9,602 nt of DNA from Betaproteobacteria bacterium. Its GTDB lineage: Bacteria > Pseudomonadota > Gammaproteobacteria > Burkholderiales > SG8-41. Below, in pieces: positions 7,585 to 9,602 of the stretch (its first letter is position 1; each line of letters opens with the position of its first letter). The stretch is taken from positions 1 through 9,602 of the forward strand of contig JAJTHX010000406.1 in NCBI GenBank assembly GCA_021300125.1, in the 5' to 3' direction. The notes beneath the pieces are model-generated. The model saw only the letters and a list, made by a program, of their open reading frames with translations. It searched no databases and was not told where the DNA came from. The position numbers and the translations under genes are program-made.

Positions 7585-8565
7585 CTATGTCCTGCTGCCG
7601 AAGCCGGGCAGGTAGACCGGCCCGTCCTCGATGCCATCCACCGGCGGACCGCTCATGCCGTGGCTGGTGTCCTTGGCGACAAAGGTAAGCACGTCGCCGG
7701 CCGCCGATGCAATCGCGCTGTGGCGCACGCCCGGCGGCAGGTGCGTCACCGAGTTCGGCGGCGCCTCCACCGCATGGCCGTCGATTTCGTAGAGCATGGT
7801 GCCGCTCAGCACGAAACTGAACTGTTCGTTGGGATGGGTGTGCAGTTTGGTGCCGCTGCCAACCCCCTTGTGGATATGTCCGACCTGCACTTTTTCACCC
7901 CGCAGCGCGGCGCCGAATGATGACGATTTCCCGGAGATGAAGTTGCGCGGGATCACCTGCGCGCTGGTCGGCCACTCCGGCACGGCATCGAGATGCTCGA
8001 TGTCGTAGACGTACTGGATTTTCCGGCCCGACCCGTTTTTTGTCTGTGGCTCCGGCAGGCCATCAGGGCCCGGCTTCCATTCGTTGTCGCCCTTCCCGAA
8101 ACCGGGCAGGTGCCGCGGGCCGTTGTAGACACCGTCGATCGGCGGACCAACGATGCCGTGGCGGGTATCCTTGACCGCGTAGAAAATCACATCCTCTTCG
8201 GCGCTAGACACGTGGCTGTGCGGCATGCCGGCGGGGATATGCACGACATGCCCCTTCGGCACGCGAAACACCTGGCCGTCCATGTCCGCGATCAGGGTGC
8301 CCTGAATCACGTAATTGAACTGTTCGTTGGGATGGGTATGGATCTTGGAGCCGGTACCGCGCGGCTTGTGCACCAGCGCAACCTGCAAACGCTCCCCCTT
8401 GACCACAGCCCCAACGGAAGTTGACTTTCCGGTGGCCAGCGTCTCGCCAGATAGCAGCCGCCGCGGGGATACTTTTGCGCTGCTAGGCCCCTCCGGCACG
8501 CGGTCCAGTTCCTCGAAGCGGTAAATATGGCGAACCGGTGGTGCTTCCCGTGTTATCGCTGACAT
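7585..8565 (-). CDS. Bicupin protein, downstream paralogue
   Basis: This 326-residue protein has no signal peptide and is probably cytoplasmic. It consists of two cupin units, at about 13-157 and 185-323, joined by a polar linker. Each has cupin motif 1 as GTGSKIHTHPNEQF or GSGTKLHTHPNEQF (H76, H78, E81 and H242, H244, E247). Motif 2 is PAGMPH (H116) or PPGVRH (H282). Likely metal ligands are therefore present in both units. Each unit ends with a conserved tail, KDTRHGIVGPPIDG or KDTSHGMSGPPVDG, then LPGFG. Cupins of this kind bind a divalent metal and act as dioxygenases, isomerases or sugar-acid enzymes. I cannot name the reaction. The frame is open to 8943, but the extra 126 codons are antisense to the coding sense of the neighbouring gene. 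ATG 8565 with AGGAGG is the start. Its position before tctC suggests a role in using the imported acid. Confidence 0.88.
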   Translation of the reverse strand: MSAITREAPPVRHIYRFEELDRVPEGPSSAKVSPRRLLSGETLATGKSTSVGAVVKGERLQVALVHKPRGTGSKIHTHPNEQFNYVIQGTLIADMDGQVFRVPKGHVVHIPAGMPHSHVSSAEEDVIFYAVKDTRHGIVGPPIDGVYNGPRHLPGFGKGDNEWKPGPDGLPEPQTKNGSGRKIQYVYDIEHLDAVPEWPTSAQVIPRNFISGKSSSFGAALRGEKVQVGHIHKGVGSGTKLHTHPNEQFSFVLSGTMLYEIDGHAVEAPPNSVTHLPPGVRHSAIASAAGDVLTFVAKDTSHGMSGPPVDGIEDGPVYLPGFGSRT

Positions 8566-8570
8566 ACTGC

Positions 8571-8576
8571 CCTCCT
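8571..8576 (-). promoter_or_regulatory. Ribosome binding site of the downstream bicupin gene
   Basis: A perfect AGGAGG on the minus strand is 5 nt before ATG 8565. It defines the start and excludes the long 5' extension of the reading frame, which runs into the neighbouring cupin gene. Confidence 0.75.
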
Positions 8577-8591
8577 CAGTGGGTGCGGCCC

Positions 8592-8622
8592 GGCCGGATC
8601 GGGCGTACACCCGGATCCGGCC
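8592..8622 (-). other. Strong intergenic stem-loop between the two bicupin genes
   Basis: GGCCGGATC (8592-8600) pairs perfectly with GATCCGGCC (8614-8622). Inside it GGG (8601-8603) pairs with CCC (8610-8612) after a one-base bulge at 8613, leaving a 6-nt loop. This gives 12 GC-rich base pairs in a 97-bp gap. No T-run follows in the direction of transcription, so it is not a canonical intrinsic terminator. An attenuating, message-stabilising or processing element within the operon is more likely. The rest of the gap shows only the ribosome site for the next gene. Confidence 0.55.
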
Positions 8623-8662
8623 CCGCCGCGGCCTTCGTTCGGTTTGCGGTAACGCCCTGACC

Positions 8663-9602
8663 TTACTTCTTTGGCCCGAAGCCCGGCAGGAAACGCGGGC
8701 CGTCCTCGATGCCGTCGATCGGCGGGCCCGAGAGACCGTGGCGGGTGTCCTTGGCCACAAAAAACAGCACATCGCCATCGGCCGAGGCCACGCAGGAATG
8801 CACCACGCCAGCAGGCATGTGGATCGCATGGTTGCGCGGCACCATAACACCTTCCTGGCCGTCGATGTCGGCAACCAGCGCGCCTTCCAGCACCAGATTG
8901 AACTGCTCGTTGGGGTGTGTGTGCAGCTTTGAGCCCGACCCACGACCCTTGCGGATCAGACCGACCTGGACCTTCTCGCCGACCAGTGCAGCGCCGAAAG
9001 ACGAAGACTTGCCCGAGACCTTGCCCGTGGGCAGCACCTTGGCGCTGCAGGGACCTTCCGGCACCTTGTCGAGCTCATCCCATTTGTAGACGTAGCGCAC
9101 CTTTTCCTCGGATACCCGCGGGCTCTGCGCAATGAGTTCTCCGTCGGGGCTGACCGGCCACTCGTTTTCGGACTTGCCGCCGAACCCCTTCAGCGCGCGC
9201 GGGCCGTTGAGCTTGCCGTCGACCGGCGGTCCGACGATGCCGTGACGCGTGTCCTTGGCAGCGATGAAGTGCACATCCTCCTCGGGACTGGCAACATGCG
9301 AGTGCGGCATCCCGGCCGGAATGTGGATGACATGGCCGGCCGGCACGCGCAGCACCTGCCCGTCGATGTCGGCGATCAGCGTGCCCTTGAGCACGTAATT
9401 GAACTGCTCGTTGGGATGGGTGTGCAGCTTGGAACCGGTGCCGCGCGGCTTGAACACCCAGGCCACATGCACGTGGGTGCCTGACAGCACCGGCCCGCGA
9501 GTGGTGGACTTGCCGGTATCCAGCGTTTCACCGGACAGCAGCCGGGTCGGCGCCACGCTGCAGCTGTTGGTGCCTTCCGGCACCGCATCCAGCGCATCCA
9601 GG
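8663..9602 (-). CDS. Bicupin protein, upstream paralogue (5' end outside window)
   Basis: About 312 residues are visible, ending at TAA 8663-8665. The frame runs off the window at 9602, and alignment with the paralogue suggests that about 16 N-terminal residues are missing. A GTG at 9583 is internal and not the start. Two cupin units are present. Using residue 1 at 9583, motif 1 gives H54, H56, E59 and H221, H223, E226 in HTHPNEQ. Motif 2 gives PAGMPH (H94) and PAGVVH (H262). In the second unit the usual motif-2 glycine is Asn251. Tails KDTRHGIVGPPVDG and KDTRHGLSGPPIDG close the units, with GFG at each end. No export signal is visible in what can be read. This looks like a metal-binding cupin of unknown reaction, first of the visible operon members. 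The promoter must lie to the right of the window. Confidence 0.88.
   Translation of the reverse strand, partial: LDALDAVPEGTNSCSVAPTRLLSGETLDTGKSTTRGPVLSGTHVHVAWVFKPRGTGSKLHTHPNEQFNYVLKGTLIADIDGQVLRVPAGHVIHIPAGMPHSHVASPEEDVHFIAAKDTRHGIVGPPVDGKLNGPRALKGFGGKSENEWPVSPDGELIAQSPRVSEEKVRYVYKWDELDKVPEGPCSAKVLPTGKVSGKSSSFGAALVGEKVQVGLIRKGRGSGSKLHTHPNEQFNLVLEGALVADIDGQEGVMVPRNHAIHMPAGVVHSCVASADGDVLFFVAKDTRHGLSGPPIDGIEDGPRFLPGFGPKK

Larger units (their letters stand above)
7597..9602 (-). repeat. Four tandem diverged cupin-unit repeats (two genes x two domains)
   Basis: Four homologous units lie head to tail: about 9179-9602 (unit A, truncated by the window end), 8675-9094 (B), 8095-8529 (C) and 7597-8013 (D). 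All share HTHPNEQF and a K-D-T-x-H-G/G-P-P tail. A and C share LLSGETL.TGKST, KPRGTGSK and HIPAGMPHSHV. B and D share VSGKSSSFGAAL or ISGKSSSFGAAL, then GEKVQVG, and DGIEDGP..LPGFG. At DNA level the motif-1 segments of A (9395-9452) and C (8311-8368) differ at only 6 of 58 bases by eye. This is a gene-scale duplication, not a mobile repeat. Confidence 0.85.

Noticed and set aside
7518..7637. N-terminal extension of the tctC frame
   Set aside because: It crosses the cupin stop codon and lacks coding character; the signal peptide begins at ATG 7517.
8566..8943. N-terminal extension of the downstream bicupin frame
   Set aside because: The 126 extra codons lie inside the neighbouring cupin gene out of frame and through the intergenic hairpin; a strong AGGAGG marks ATG 8565.
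8311..9452. Repeated GAACTG(T/C)TCGTTGGG segments as a CRISPR-like or mobile repeat
   Set aside because: The four copies are codons for the conserved HTHPNEQF motif in homologous cupin units, spaced by about 500 bp, so coding homology explains them.

Overview
The window is a compact, GC-rich stretch of bacterial chromosome in which almost every base belongs to a gene. The longest gene-free stretch is 141 bases (2265-2405). The base composition, the single tctCBA-type tripartite tricarboxylate transporter and the Bug-type binding protein suggest a betaproteobacterium, probably Burkholderiales. This is inference, because there is no rRNA or other marker to confirm it. I saw no tRNA, rRNA, CRISPR array, insertion sequence or phage gene.

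Left part (1-4465). The 3' end of an outer-membrane beta-barrel-like protein (+) converges on a Na+/phosphate cotransporter-like gene (-), with a hairpin at the junction. Next, also on the minus strand, is a class III PLP-dependent aminotransferase. A strikingly AT-rich 45-bp island separates these two minus-strand genes and probably holds the cotransporter promoter. A small exported Sel1-repeat protein (+) is divergent from the aminotransferase across about 107 bp, which contains a recognisable sigma70-like promoter for the aminotransferase.

Right part (4509-9602). Five genes run on the minus strand and look like one transcription unit that enters from beyond the right edge. In transcription order they are a bicupin (5' end outside the window), a second paralogous bicupin, tctC, tctB and tctA. 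The gaps are 97, 67, 33 and 3 bp. tctC, tctB and tctA encode the periplasmic binding protein, the small membrane subunit and the large permease of a tripartite tricarboxylate transporter, so the cluster probably imports an organic acid. The two bicupins may act on that compound or on a downstream metabolite, but neither the substrate nor the reaction can be read from the sequence.

The most interesting part is the bicupin pair. Four copies of a cupin unit of about 140 residues lie in a row, each with an HTHPNEQ motif and most with a KDTRHG..GPP.DG tail. The first domain of one gene matches the first domain of the other, and the second matches the second. This implies an internal domain duplication followed by a tandem gene duplication. 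Two structured intergenic elements in this operon (8592-8622 and 7532-7549) may set the relative expression of its members.
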